From: Pollutimonas sp963706785
Lineage (GTDB): Bacteria; Pseudomonadota; Gammaproteobacteria; Burkholderiales; Burkholderiaceae_B
Assembly: GCA_963706785.1 (NCBI GenBank)
Contig: CAVPNJ010000003.1
Coordinates: 115,141-179,140 of the forward strand
Direction of reading: 5' to 3'
Length of the DNA: 64,000 bases
How positions within the stretch are numbered: the stretch's first letter is position 1; the number at the start of each line of letters is the position of its first letter. Both the position numbers and the translations under genes were made by a program. Shown here piece after piece: positions 42,518 to 52,295 of the stretch. The notes under the pieces were generated by a model. The model saw nothing but the letters and a program-made list of their open reading frames with translations, did no database searches and was not told the origin of the DNA.

Positions 42518-45500
42518 TCAGCTGAGCTGGCGTTGCATCCAGGCCGCGCCAGCAATCGGGTCCGGAAGCCGCTCGTGCCGGTGCTGAATCCAGTTTTCAT
42601 AGACATACAGGCCAGATCGGACCACCTCCTGGCGGGCCAGGGCCCAGGCGGCCTTGGCCGCCTGCGTATCCGACTGCACCCACGCCATGTCGCCCCGCAG
42701 GCACTGAACTTCCGGCATGAGCAGCGACGAGGCCCGTTCAAGCGCGATGTCGCACACTCGATCCAGCGCCTGACGAGCGCGGTCCATATGACCTTGAGTC
42801 AGGTGGCAGCGGGCCAGGATGCACAAGAAGGCGTCCGTAGCCAGCGGCATGCTGCTTTCAAATTGCGGCAACAGCGAAGACAGACGCTCCAGCTCCTCCT
42901 CTACATCCTCACCACGCACCAGCCTGCAATACAGGACATACGTTTCCGCGACGGCGGACCACACACTGCCCGGCAACTGCGTCTGCAATACGTCCAACAA
43001 AGCCTGGCTGCGACCGGCCAGCGTTTGCAATTCGCCTCGCAGATACAAAATTCTGAGCATCTGAATGTTGGTAATGACCCTGGATATGCGCGGCTGGCCT
43101 TGCTGGGCCAACTCGAGCGCATGCCGGGCATTGCGCTCGCCTTCATCGAGGCGCCCCTGCAGGACCTGCGACAGGCCCAACAGGCTATACAGCAGGGCGG
43201 GGCAATGATGCCCGAGCGCGCTGTCCATCGAGGGCGGCGGCGCCATCTGTGACAGGGCGAGCAACGCTTCCTTCAGAACCAGCTCCGACTGCTGGGGCCG
43301 TCCCTTCCAGAAGAGATACTGGGCCTCGGCATACAAGCCCCAGCCATACCACGAGCTCTGACCTAGCCGGCGGGCCATTTCCTGCAGCTGCTTGGCGCAA
43401 GCCAGGCTTTCCGGCAATTTGCCGGCACCGTGCGCCATCACCCATTGTCCCCAGAGAACTGGCAGGTCTTCCTGCAGCTGGCTAGCGCTTCGGCTCGCTG
43501 CCCTACGATAGGCCTCGGAAACTGGTTCGGCCGCTGGACCGCGATGGTTGATTTCCAGCACACCCAGAGTCACATAGCTTTCATGCTCATACTGGCGACG
43601 CAGCTCGACGTCATTCATATACTGCAGGCTGCTCAATACCTCCGACAGATGATCTACTGCGTGCTCAGTACGGCCCGCCTGCAAGGCGGCATCAATTGCG
43701 CGCCGCCACCACAGGGCTGCCTGCGGACTGTGGGCGTGGGTGAAACAGGCCGCAATGACCTCCTCTGCCTGTTCGGTCTGAATCAGGAAGCGCGCCAGGC
43801 GTGCGTACAGGCTTTTTCGCTCCTCCTTGCCGATCAGGCGCCTGAGTGCCTGCCGAAACACGGGCTCGCAGTCGATTAATTTTCCTGGTGCTGTTGACAA
43901 TAACCCTCGGTCGATCAGTTCCGCCACCAATGATTCCACCCGGTCGCCGGGAAGCGTGCATGCAAAGGCGATTCCATCAAGGGTCGCTTGCTCCCACAGG
44001 ACAGCCATGAAGAGCACGCGGCGGCTGTCCTCCTCCAGTTTTCCCAGATCAATCAACAACTGATCGGCCACGCAAGGCAGGTACTCCAAGGGCATGCCAA
44101 ATCGCTTCAAATGCGCCATGTCCTTGATAAACATGGGGTTGCTATTCCCTCGCTCTCGGATGCTGCCTCGTACGTCCGTCTTCAACCGCCGGCCACGCGC
44201 ATAAAAGGCAAGGGCCTTGTCCACATCGGCGCTTGATAGGGGGCACAGTTCGAGCGGGGCGGCGAAAGCCAAGCCAGATAAAGACTGGCGCGAGAGCACC
44301 AACAGCAGCAGGCCTGCGGGATACGCCCGCAAACCCGTCCAGATGTCGGCGGCTTCGCTAGCCAGGTTGTCAGCATGATCCAACACCACCAGTAAAGGAC
44401 GCCGTAGCTCCCCAAATAGACTTGCGGCAGTCTTCAGCACTTGGCACGTCTCAACCATCAGGGAGGCAGGCTCACCGCCACTGGCCGCAAGCCGAGCTTC
44501 CAACTGCTGCATCTGCGCAGCCTCCAGCCCGAACCATGAACCAATGCAGCGGTTGAATAGAGGCCGCAGCGCTGCCTCCCGGTCTCTGTCCTGCCGACGC
44601 AAGGCGCACGCGAACGCCCCCACCGCCTCGACCATATCGTTTCGTGAGAAATCGAGCTTCAGCAACTGGCCGCCATCGCGGTCGACGTACTCAATCAAAG
44701 CCCGCGCCAGACGCGATTTACCCAAGCCCATACGGCCACTGATACTGAAGGCGCTCTTGTCCCCACCGCGGCATTGGTTCCACTGTTCGACCAACCGCTC
44801 AAATTCCTGCTGACAGCCGTACAGGGGATCGTCCGACCACTTGTCCTCTCCCAGGCTGAAATAGGCGCCATCCTGCCTGCGCAATTGCTCTATCTGCCAG
44901 TCCGACAGACGCGCGACGGCTTGCGGGCTGAGCAGGATTTCGCCCCGCCGCGCCTTCCAGGCCAGGGGCACAACCACCTGCCCAAACAGGCTATTGGCAT
45001 TAACTTGCCTCTCATCCACCACGGCCAGGCTGACGTGCAAAGCCTGACCGATGCAGATGCTGTCGGGGGTCCGCAACGAACGAATGGCGCAGGCCAGTTC
45101 CACGGCGCTGGCCAAAGGGGCGGATTGCGCATGGGGAACGCCAAAATGTGCGAGTAGAGTGGAACCGCTAGCCTGGCCGAGCCACGCGCCATGCTGACGC
45201 ACCGTCTCGACCAATTGCTCATGCCAGGAATCCAGATAGGCTACGGCCTCATCCGGCACAAGGTCCCCATCCAGGTCCTCTTCCCTTCCCTCGCCGGGCA
45301 GCCAAGAGAGCGCCAGGGCCAGTGTGACCACAGTTCGATAACCCTGGGCCTCCGCAGGGGCCGGTACCGCTTGCGATGCCGGCCAGACGGCGTCGGCCAG
45401 ACGGCGTGTCTCCGGATCCGGTTCGATGCCCATATATTGCTTGAGCGCCTGTTCGCATTGCGCATACGCCTGCAGCGCCGCCTGCGGTTCGCCCATGTGC

Positions 45501-46132
45501 ATCAGTATCGAGATGACTAGGCGATGATAGGCCTCGAGCTCGGGCGATTGCTGCACCCAGTCTTTGCTCATTGCCAATGCTGTTTCGGCCTGCCCCGATG
45601 CCAGTAGATCTTCCGTCCATCTGGAGCGCAACCGCAGCAACTCCAAGGCGATCCGGTCAAGCCAGCTTTGCCGCCAGACCGCGAAAAGCTCCTCCTCTGG
45701 ATACTTGAGCCCATCCAGGAACGGACCGCCGTACCATCCCAAGCGCTGCTGGAGCAGGGGCCCCTCATCCGGCTGCTGCATGAGAAGGTTCAGGACATCG
45801 ACCTGGATCGTTCCCGCACGAATTGCAACGGCCCCTTCCGATGTGACATGCACGATGGAAGCCTCATCGCCCAAGCCTTTGCGCAACACGTGCAAGGCAT
45901 GCCGCAAACGTGACAGACCCTTGTCACGCGGCCAATCGGGCCAGAGCATTTGAGCCAACGTATCCCGGTGCATGGGCTTGCCATCAGCCAGGAAGAGAAG
46001 GGCGGCCAGCAACTTGACCTTGTCATAGCTGAGCAACGATGTGCGGTCGCTTTGGTCAATAGTTAATTGGAAGCGGCCAAGCAGGTTTACGACTATCACT
46101 GAACGATGCTCCGTTCGCAGATCCACCCGCAT
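42518..46132 (-). CDS. SARP/BTAD-AAA-TPR transcriptional regulator
   Basis: About 1,204 residues from ATG 46132; a GTG at 46099 with GGAG before it is an alternative. Order: OmpR-like winged helix (LLGRFQLTIDQSDR..., about 20-100), bacterial transcriptional activator domain (about 115-250), a degenerate class III nucleotide-cyclase-like region (about 270-430, VVTLALALSW...AHFGVPHAQSAPLASAVELA), an AAA/NTPase domain with Walker A GRMGLGKSR and Walker B LLVVLDHA (about 455-690), then TPR helices to the end. Such AfsR-like regulators couple ATP binding to activation. It converges on the barrel gene and may regulate the sulfatase pair. Confidence 0.85.
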   Translation of the reverse strand: MRVDLRTEHRSVIVVNLLGRFQLTIDQSDRTSLLSYDKVKLLAALLFLADGKPMHRDTLAQMLWPDWPRDKGLSRLRHALHVLRKGLGDEASIVHVTSEGAVAIRAGTIQVDVLNLLMQQPDEGPLLQQRLGWYGGPFLDGLKYPEEELFAVWRQSWLDRIALELLRLRSRWTEDLLASGQAETALAMSKDWVQQSPELEAYHRLVISILMHMGEPQAALQAYAQCEQALKQYMGIEPDPETRRLADAVWPASQAVPAPAEAQGYRTVVTLALALSWLPGEGREEDLDGDLVPDEAVAYLDSWHEQLVETVRQHGAWLGQASGSTLLAHFGVPHAQSAPLASAVELACAIRSLRTPDSICIGQALHVSLAVVDERQVNANSLFGQVVVPLAWKARRGEILLSPQAVARLSDWQIEQLRRQDGAYFSLGEDKWSDDPLYGCQQEFERLVEQWNQCRGGDKSAFSISGRMGLGKSRLARALIEYVDRDGGQLLKLDFSRNDMVEAVGAFACALRRQDRDREAALRPLFNRCIGSWFGLEAAQMQQLEARLAASGGEPASLMVETCQVLKTAASLFGELRRPLLVVLDHADNLASEAADIWTGLRAYPAGLLLLVLSRQSLSGLAFAAPLELCPLSSADVDKALAFYARGRRLKTDVRGSIRERGNSNPMFIKDMAHLKRFGMPLEYLPCVADQLLIDLGKLEEDSRRVLFMAVLWEQATLDGIAFACTLPGDRVESLVAELIDRGLLSTAPGKLIDCEPVFRQALRRLIGKEERKSLYARLARFLIQTEQAEEVIAACFTHAHSPQAALWWRRAIDAALQAGRTEHAVDHLSEVLSSLQYMNDVELRRQYEHESYVTLGVLEINHRGPAAEPVSEAYRRAASRSASQLQEDLPVLWGQWVMAHGAGKLPESLACAKQLQEMARRLGQSSWYGWGLYAEAQYLFWKGRPQQSELVLKEALLALSQMAPPPSMDSALGHHCPALLYSLLGLSQVLQGRLDEGERNARHALELAQQGQPRISRVITNIQMLRILYLRGELQTLAGRSQALLDVLQTQLPGSVWSAVAETYVLYCRLVRGEDVEEELERLSSLLPQFESSMPLATDAFLCILARCHLTQGHMDRARQALDRVCDIALERASSLLMPEVQCLRGDMAWVQSDTQAAKAAWALARQEVVRSGLYVYENWIQHRHERLPDPIAGAAWMQRQLS

Positions 46133-46199
46133 CGTGGCCAATCGTGGCAAATCGACAGCGAATCCGACACTAATTCTTATAAAAAGTCACGAGTAGTAT

Positions 46200-46817
46200 T
46201 TGATTGTACCCAAACCTCTTGGCGACCTGAACTTGCCTGGCTTTGACGCGCTCGTGGAGGTTCGGCTACCTGCAGCGCTTTGCGGTGTGGTCGGCATGAA
46301 AGCCACCTTGGGACTGGTTTCTAAAGACGGTGTGTTCCCGCTTTCTGAAACGCTGGATCACATTGGACCCTTGAGCACCTGTGTGCAGGACAATGCCTTG
46401 CTGCTGGAAGTGATTGCGCAGCGACCGCTGGGCACGTATTCCAGCAAGATCGGCCGAGACATTAACGGCCTGGTCATTGGGGTGCCGACCCAGTTTTATG
46501 GCGAGTATCTCTCGCCCGCGGTGAAGCGCAGCATGCAAGAAGGCATTGACGCGTTGCAAGCAGCGGGGGCCACGGTGAAAACGGTAGAGATTGACCACAT
46601 TTACGATATCTACGATGCGCAGCAATTCGTCTTGAAGGTCGAGGCCTATGCAACCCACGCGGCCTCATTAACTGCCAAAACGCCATACCTGCCCGAAGTG
46701 CAAGCGCGGCTATTGGCGGGCAAGGACGCCTTGGCATCAGACTACCTTCAAGCGCTGAAATACCAACGCACCGCTCAGGTCGAAGCTGTTACGTGCCACG
46801 ATCCATCCTTTCACTAA
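46200..46817 (+). pseudogene. internal fragment of an amidase-signature enzyme
   Basis: RLPAALCGVVGMKATLGLVSKDGVFPLSETLDHIGPLS is the amidase-signature block just after the catalytic serine loop. Following residues (GLVIGVPTQFYGEYLSPAVKRSMQEGIDALQAAGATV) continue the family to about 46785. The N-terminal third with the catalytic Lys and Ser-Ser is missing, no proper start exists, and the last residues belong to the next fragment. The gene is clearly broken at both ends. Confidence 0.8.
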
Positions 46818-47301
46818 TGTCAGATGTTTTGCATCGCATCAGTGAGGAGTCGGGTGAGACAGCAATTCTCGCCAAGATGGAGGAGCACGAGGTGCTTTAT
46901 CTGGATGTCGTGGAGCCGGACCGCACGTTGCGGTTTTCGGCGAATGCAGGGCAGATCAAGTCGATGCATAGTGCAGCTTCAGGACGCGCATTGCTTGCGT
47001 TACTTGATATTGAAGAGCGGTCTCAGGTGGTGAATCTTTTGAAGTTGCAGGCTTTTTCTGAGCGCACCATCACGGATGTTGATCGCCTGCAACAGGTGAT
47101 CGCAGACGGCGAGAAGCAGGGCTATCACGTCGTGATTGGCGAGCATCAGTCGGAAACTACCGCCATTGCCGTCGGATTCAAGCTAGGTACGGAATCCTAC
47201 GCGTTTCGGTAGGCGGGCCGACGCATCGGCTCGACGGCCGCATTGAGGAAGTCGCACGCATGTTGATGCGTCATGCGGTGGCGATAGCGGCCGTAGAGTA
47301 A
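46817..47301 (+). pseudogene. IclR-family effector-domain remnant, frameshifted
   Basis: ISEESGETAILAKMEEHEVLYLDVVE...SMHSAASGRALLALL and GYHVVIGEHQSETTAIAVGF are typical of the IclR ligand-binding domain. The N-terminal HTH is absent. At about 47209 the frame breaks into TAG, and the family end (VGGPTHRLDGRIEEVARMLMRHA) continues in a neighbouring frame to a stop at 47301. It is joined to the amidase fragment around 46785-46800, so a recombination brought two broken genes together. Confidence 0.8.
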
Positions 47302-47552
47302 ATTTGATCTTAGCGTCTTTCATCGGTTTTAGTGACTCCTTCAGTTGACCTTTGCTCAAGCGGCATCAGGTCGATGGAAGACTGAGCTTTCTGGTATCAG
47401 CGTCCTGCTAACGTGCTTGGTAAGTGGAGAGGTTGGTAAGCCTGAGTAGGGAATTGACGAACATGACGGAAAACAATGGCTGTTTTATCATAGCCAAACG
47501 AGTTTCTTGGCTGGCTGGCGTCGAGAATCGAACTTGAATTGCAGGAGATTCA

Positions 47553-48239
47553 ATGATCAAACTTTTTGCGATCATGGGCGGGGCGTTGCTGGCGCTGGGC
47601 TGTGCGGGCGTCGTCTCGGGAGAACCCACAAGAGAACATCGTTTGCATGCTGCAGCGGCGCGTGACGATGCGCCGGCCTTGATGCGCTTGCTCTCCGAAG
47701 GCGAAGCGATAGATGCACGCGATGCTTCGGGTTCGACAGCTCTGCTGGTAGCGACAAGGACGAATCATGTGCGCGCCGCCCGCATCCTGATCGAGGCGGG
47801 CGCCGATGTGAACGCGAAAGACCGCATCAACGACAGCGCTTACCTTTATGCCGGCGCACGCGGTCATCTGGAAATCCTGAAAATGACGTTGGCGCACGGC
47901 GCGGATTTGAAGAGTACGAATCGCTACGGAGGAACGGCGCTTATCCCTGCCGCTGAACGAGGCCATGTAGAAACCGTTAAGACCCTGATCGAGGCGGGCG
48001 TCGACGTCGATCACGTCAACAACCTGGGATGGACGGCCTTGCTCGAGGCAATTATCTTGGGTAACGGCGGCGCGCAACACCAGCAAATCGTCGCGCTTTT
48101 GCTGAAGGCCGGTGCGAATCCGGATCTGGCCGACCGGGAAGGCATCACGCCGCTGCGCCACGCAAGGTCACGTGGCTATCGTGAGATCGACGAAATGCTG
48201 GTCGCTGCAGGGGCTCACACTGAAGCAGACCTGATCTAA
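47553..48239 (+). CDS. exported ankyrin-repeat protein
   Basis: A 228-residue protein with a signal peptide (cleavage near VVSGE; a cysteine inside suggests a possible lipoprotein) and about five to six ankyrin repeats: LHAAAARDDAPALMRLLSEG, TALLVATRTNHVRAARILIEAGADVNAKD, YLYAGARGHLEILKMTLAHGADLKSTN, TALIPAAERGHVETVKTLIEAGVDVDHVN, then LLEAII...VALLLKAGANPDLAD. Ankyrin stacks bind other proteins; periplasmic ones occur beside catalase or toxin-immunity genes, but no partner is visible here. GCAGGAG precedes the ATG. It is intact among remnants. Confidence 0.9.
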   Translation: MIKLFAIMGGALLALGCAGVVSGEPTREHRLHAAAARDDAPALMRLLSEGEAIDARDASGSTALLVATRTNHVRAARILIEAGADVNAKDRINDSAYLYAGARGHLEILKMTLAHGADLKSTNRYGGTALIPAAERGHVETVKTLIEAGVDVDHVNNLGWTALLEAIILGNGGAQHQQIVALLLKAGANPDLADREGITPLRHARSRGYREIDEMLVAAGAHTEADLI

Positions 48240-48415
48240 AGTAATGGGCCCATACCCGATGAATAGACTGTCCGTCGAGCTTCTTCACTGAGCCACTGAT
48301 TAAACCGGCGGATGGCGAGATTGTCGCGATGTGCATCGAAATAAGTTCATCAGATCGAAGAGGGAATGCGCGGCCAACCGGGTAGAGGCCGCTAAAAGTT
48401 TGGTAGGATTTGACC

Positions 48416-48840
48416 CTACAGCTGCACTTCGGCCAGCCCGATACCGTCGAAACTGCCTATGACATGGTCACCTTGGTGGGCTTCGAGGATGCCGACCCGG
48501 GTCCCAGTCGTGACAACCGTTCGGGCGGGCGCGGTTGCGCCGTCGCGCGTTGCTTGGCGCAGCCAGGCGAGGAGCCCCCAGGTCGGTCGACCCCAGGGAT
48601 GCGAGCCACTCCGCTCGACGACAGGCTGTTGACCGATCTTCACCGCGGCAAGTTTGTTGTGACCAGTCTTGCGCCGACCAGGGCTGCCAATCGCCCAACA
48701 CGAGAGCGCCGTGGCTCTGCAGGTCCGCAAGGCGAAGTAGCGGTGGAGCGGTGGCGAGCTTGGGCGACACCCCAAGTGCGGCCAGCGTGGTCAAGTCAAA
48801 TGGCGCACCGCGTGGGAGGTTGGATTGCAGCCGTTTGATT
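48416..48840 (-). pseudogene. remnant of a 2-keto-4-pentenoate hydratase (MhpD-like)
   Basis: One minus-strand frame reads LTTLAALGVSPKLATAPPLLRLADLQSHGALVLGDWQPW. After about 48650 the family continues in another frame: KIGQQPVVERSGSHPWG...GLLAWLRQATRDGATAPARTVVTTGTRVGILEAHQGDHV. Together they match the C-terminal half of hydratases of meta-cleavage pathways. The N-terminal half is missing and the frame is broken at least once, so it is a dead fragment. Confidence 0.7.
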
Positions 48841-49124
48841 AGATCGTGTCGTGAATTTCTAGCAATAGGTGAAAAATAAGACGAAATTTAATCATTTTGT
48901 TGGGTTTTCGGAGGCAATGCCTTATCCACGGCGTCACGGCAGCCAAGATGCGCAAAATCGGTTGGCGCCCACAACTGGCCAAGATCGGCCGTGTTCATGT
49001 GAGCCAGGATTTGGGACTTGGGTCAGTCAAAGGGCATCTTTGTCCGATATTTGTAGTTGTTTTTCGGACATGTTTGTGTGATGGCTCCAGGCGAAATTTG
49101 TATATAAATTGGCAAGGAAGGATC

Positions 49125-49514
49125 TTAAAGTTCGGTGTATTTCTTGCTCGAACCTCTGGCCTTGTCGGCAGGGTACTTTTCGGCGTTCTTTTGAAGCTTG
49201 TCCTGAACGGCCTCGTTCAGGTCGATTCCAAGTACAGACGCCAAGCGAACGAGGTAGAGTTGCACGTCGGCCAGTTCTTCCTTGACCGCTTGTGCGGTGT
49301 CCGGGTTAGTGCCCGCAGTGCGCGACTGCGCTTCCGTCATCCATTGGAAGATTTCTGAGAGCTCGCCGACCTCGCCGGTGAGCGCCATGACCAGATTCTT
49401 GGGTGAGTGGAACTGTGCCCAGTCACGGTCTGACGCGAACTTTTCTAAAGCCTCGTTTAACAAGGTGACGTTTATGAGCGGTTCGGTCTGCGGAGCTTTG
49501 TTGTGGTCGGTCAC
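49125..49514 (-). CDS. MazG-like nucleotide pyrophosphohydrolase
   Basis: A 129-residue all-helical NTP pyrophosphatase: FHSPKNLVMALTGEVGELSEIFQW with the ExxE metal site, and AVKEELADVQLYLVRLASVLG with the second ExxD site. It matches the RS21-C6/dCTPase-like MazG branch that clears abnormal nucleotides such as modified dCTP. GTG 49514 is the only reasonable start. It is monocistronic or the tail of the IclR transcript. Confidence 0.9.
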   Translation of the reverse strand: MTDHNKAPQTEPLINVTLLNEALEKFASDRDWAQFHSPKNLVMALTGEVGELSEIFQWMTEAQSRTAGTNPDTAQAVKEELADVQLYLVRLASVLGIDLNEAVQDKLQKNAEKYPADKARGSSKKYTEL

Positions 49515-49584
49515 GGTGCCTGTCCATATTGGTGTTTGAGCTCATGTATCTGCTGTTCGTTATTATTGACCAATGTCCCTCCAG

Positions 49585-50394
49585 TCACACGCCCCAGCGC
49601 CGTCCTTCCTCTATTGGCTCGATCATGGTCGCCGAAGACGACTTCAAATACATGCGTGAAAGCTCGCGGATCGTGGTCGCAATTTTTTCGCGTTTGCGTT
49701 TGAGCTTGAAGATGGGCCCGGCTACGGCAACAGCGCAGGGAAATTCCATGTTCAAGCGAACCGGCAAGGCAATGGCGCATATTCCTGCTGTGTACAGGTC
49801 AGAGTACGCAAAGCCCTGCTGCCGTGACTGCCGAATTTCGCCGATGAGGAGGTCGGCGTCGACGTGGTGCTTATCGAGACTGCGGGTCGTGGATACTTGG
49901 CTCGCGTACTCACGTAGTTCGGCGTCGCTGCAGGGCATTAGCAGGGCGCGTCCGACGGCGCTTTCCGATAGCGGGCGCAGTAAGCCAGGCTGGATGTAGA
50001 AACGCATCAAGCGTTGTGATTGCACGGTGTGCAGGTAGTGTGCGTATAGGCCGCTGCGGGTTCCCAGAATGACGGTTTCTCCGGTGTCTTTCTGTATTTG
50101 ATCCATCAGCGCGATCACGGCGCCATTCTGGAAAAGTTTCCCCATGACCCAGTTCCCCAGCATCGCCACCGAGAGCGTTGGCATGTAGCTCTTGGTTTCC
50201 GGAATAAAGGTAAGGTAGCCGCGTGCGCACATGCTCTTTAACAGCATGGTGACACTGGACATGGGGTAATCGAGCGCGGCCGCGACCTGTGAAAGGGTAA
50301 GCGGCGCCTGACGAAACGCGAACAGTTCCAGGATCGCCAGAACACGATCAGCGGATTTCACCGACTGCGCAGAGCTTGGGGGCGCTGTTTTCAT
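49585..50394 (-). CDS. IclR-family transcriptional regulator
   Basis: About 269 residues from ATG 50394 (a GTG at 50406 is the frame's other start). HTH at about 12-75 (VKSADRVLAILELFAFRQAPLTLSQVAAALDYPMSSVTMLLKSM), IclR ligand domain after residue 80 (TGETVILGTRSGLYAHYLH, AVGRALL, GFAYSDLYTAGICAIALPVR). It lies downstream of the Bug/enoyl-CoA hydratase/acyl-CoA dehydrogenase operon and probably controls it. The perfect palindrome at 54614-54629 and TTCCTAGGAA at 50457-50466 are candidate sites. Confidence 0.9.
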   Translation of the reverse strand: MKTAPPSSAQSVKSADRVLAILELFAFRQAPLTLSQVAAALDYPMSSVTMLLKSMCARGYLTFIPETKSYMPTLSVAMLGNWVMGKLFQNGAVIALMDQIQKDTGETVILGTRSGLYAHYLHTVQSQRLMRFYIQPGLLRPLSESAVGRALLMPCSDAELREYASQVSTTRSLDKHHVDADLLIGEIRQSRQQGFAYSDLYTAGICAIALPVRLNMEFPCAVAVAGPIFKLKRKREKIATTIRELSRMYLKSSSATMIEPIEEGRRWGV

Positions 50395-50499
50395 TCGTAT
50401 TGACACTCTATGGCAAGATGGCCCGGTCGATGATTGTAATGGCGTGACGTCCGCCTTTCCTAGGAAGACACCTCGCGCTGACCAAGCTAAAGCCGTGGC

Positions 50500-51483
50500 T
50501 CACTTTATGGTAAGGCCGGTGTCCTTCACGACGCGCGTCCACGTATCTCGTTCATGCGCAGCGCGTTCCTTGGTTTCGGCGCCGGTGCGCCACAAAACTT
50601 GATCGCCAAGATGCTGCACCTGTTTAATGAACTCAGCATCCCGCACTACGCTTTGAAGGCTCGCCTCCAGTTTGTCTCTGACCGATTCTGATAGACCCGT
50701 TGGTGCGACGATGGCCGTCCATACGACGGCGCTTTCCGAGAAATGCTTAAGTGCAGGATCGGCCTCGCGCGCGAGTGGTAGGTCGGGTAACTGAGTTAGA
50801 CGCTTTGTGCCCGTTACTGCCAAGGCCTTGAGCCTTCCGCTTTCCAACAACGGCAGCGTGAAAGACGGAGCAAAGATGCCGAGATCCACGCGCCCCGCGA
50901 AGATGTCGGTGACGGTCTCGGAATTGCCCTTGTAGCGCACCGGCAGCATTTCGATATCGAGCGAGTCCGTGAAGAGCGCGCCAGCCACCGCACTGACGTT
51001 TCCAACTACGGCATAAGAAACGCTCTCCCGCTTTTGGCGGCTTTCTTTTATGAAATCCTCCAGCGTGTCGCGCTTGTCGTCCCCAGCGGTGACGAAAATG
51101 TACGGATAGCCGCTGACGCTGCCGATATACGAGAACTGATTCTGCGGATCGATAGCGAACTGAGGGTTAACGGACGGTGCAACGCTCAACAGGCCGTTCG
51201 TCGTGAAGAGCAGCGTATACCCATCGGGGGCACTACCCACGACTTCGCGGGCCGCGATCAGGTTGTCAGCACCGGGCTTATTGATGACCGTGATGACTTG
51301 ATCCAACCTCTTACTCAGATTTTCTGCAACGAGGCGAGCCATTGTGTCCGTCGGTCCGCCAGCCGAGAAGGGCACGATCAGGCGTATTGGACGCTCAGGG
51401 TATGCCGCGTGGGCTGCGCTGGGGGCGGCGAAGGCAACGACGAAGGCAGCTGTCGCGGCGAATGTTTTCAATATTGCTTTCAT
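50500..51483 (-). CDS. Bug-type (TctC family) periplasmic solute-binding protein
   Basis: A 327-residue receptor: signal peptide ending AAHA-AYP, then PIRLIVPFSAGGPTDTMARLVAENL, INKPGADNLIAAREVVGSAPDGYTLLF and VRYKGNSETVTDIFAGRVDLGIF. AAGGAG precedes the ATG. It follows the enoyl-CoA hydratase gene by 20 bases, so it is cotranscribed with the beta-oxidation-like genes and should bind their substrate. As elsewhere in the window, no tctAB partner is present. Confidence 0.93.
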   Translation of the reverse strand: MKAILKTFAATAAFVVAFAAPSAAHAAYPERPIRLIVPFSAGGPTDTMARLVAENLSKRLDQVITVINKPGADNLIAAREVVGSAPDGYTLLFTTNGLLSVAPSVNPQFAIDPQNQFSYIGSVSGYPYIFVTAGDDKRDTLEDFIKESRQKRESVSYAVVGNVSAVAGALFTDSLDIEMLPVRYKGNSETVTDIFAGRVDLGIFAPSFTLPLLESGRLKALAVTGTKRLTQLPDLPLAREADPALKHFSESAVVWTAIVAPTGLSESVRDKLEASLQSVVRDAEFIKQVQHLGDQVLWRTGAETKERAAHERDTWTRVVKDTGLTIK

Positions 51484-51503
51484 TATGTCTCCTTTTGGAT
51501 ACG

Positions 51504-52295
51504 TTATTTGCCTTTGAACTCGGGCTGTCTTTTTTCTTTAAAGGCGTTTAGTGCTTCCTGGTGGTCTTGCGTCGAGAACAACACCGCCATGTGCGAGGAC
51601 ACCTGGTCCAGGTGTGTGCGTACGTCTGTCGACAGACCCTGATAGACGCTCCTTTTCATCATACGGATGGCGAGCGGCGGGCCAGCAGCAATGTTCTCGG
51701 CCATCTCGTAGGTGGCGCTCATCAGTTGGGCATCGTCCACGACCTTGTTGACCAACCCAATGCGGGCCGCTTCATCGGCGTCGACGAAGCGTCCGGTCCA
51801 TAGCAGTTCCAGGGCGCGCGGGATTCCAACGATGCGCGGCAGATACCACGCACCACCATCGCCGGCCATGATGCCAACGCGGACGTAGGTCTCGGCCATG
51901 CGGGCGCTTTTGGCGGCGATGCGAATGTCGCCCATCAACGCCATGTCAAGACCGGCGCCGGTTGCGACGCCGTTGATTGCCACGAGTACCGGCTTGTCCA
52001 GGTCGGCCATGATGAGAGGGATGCGGTGCACCCGATTCGCCAGCGAGTGCTTTCTTTCGATAGGCGATTCGGCCTGCTTGCGCTCGCCCATGCCTTGCAC
52101 GTCGCCGCCGGAACAAAAGGCACGGCCGGCACCCGTTAGCACGATGGCGCGCACCTGATCATTACGCTGGCATTCCTGTAAGGCATCGGCCCACGCATGT
52201 AGCATTTCCGTGGTGAAGGCATTCAGCTTCTCGGGCCGGTTAAGGGTGATCGTCGCGATATTCCCCTGAATATCGAATAGCAGATTTTCGGTCAT
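51504..52295 (-). CDS. enoyl-CoA hydratase/isomerase
   Basis: About 263 residues from ATG 52295, which overlaps the stop of the preceding dehydrogenase (ATGA). Crotonase features: ATITLNRPEKLNAFTTEML, the oxyanion-hole block GRAFCSGGDVQGM, VAINGVATGAGLDMALMGDIRIAAKSA, and FKEKRQPEFKGK at the end. It probably hydrates the enoyl-CoA made by the two upstream dehydrogenases. The open frame extends to 52409, but those residues lie in the preceding gene. Confidence 0.92.
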   Translation of the reverse strand: MTENLLFDIQGNIATITLNRPEKLNAFTTEMLHAWADALQECQRNDQVRAIVLTGAGRAFCSGGDVQGMGERKQAESPIERKHSLANRVHRIPLIMADLDKPVLVAINGVATGAGLDMALMGDIRIAAKSARMAETYVRVGIMAGDGGAWYLPRIVGIPRALELLWTGRFVDADEAARIGLVNKVVDDAQLMSATYEMAENIAAGPPLAIRMMKRSVYQGLSTDVRTHLDQVSSHMAVLFSTQDHQEALNAFKEKRQPEFKGK

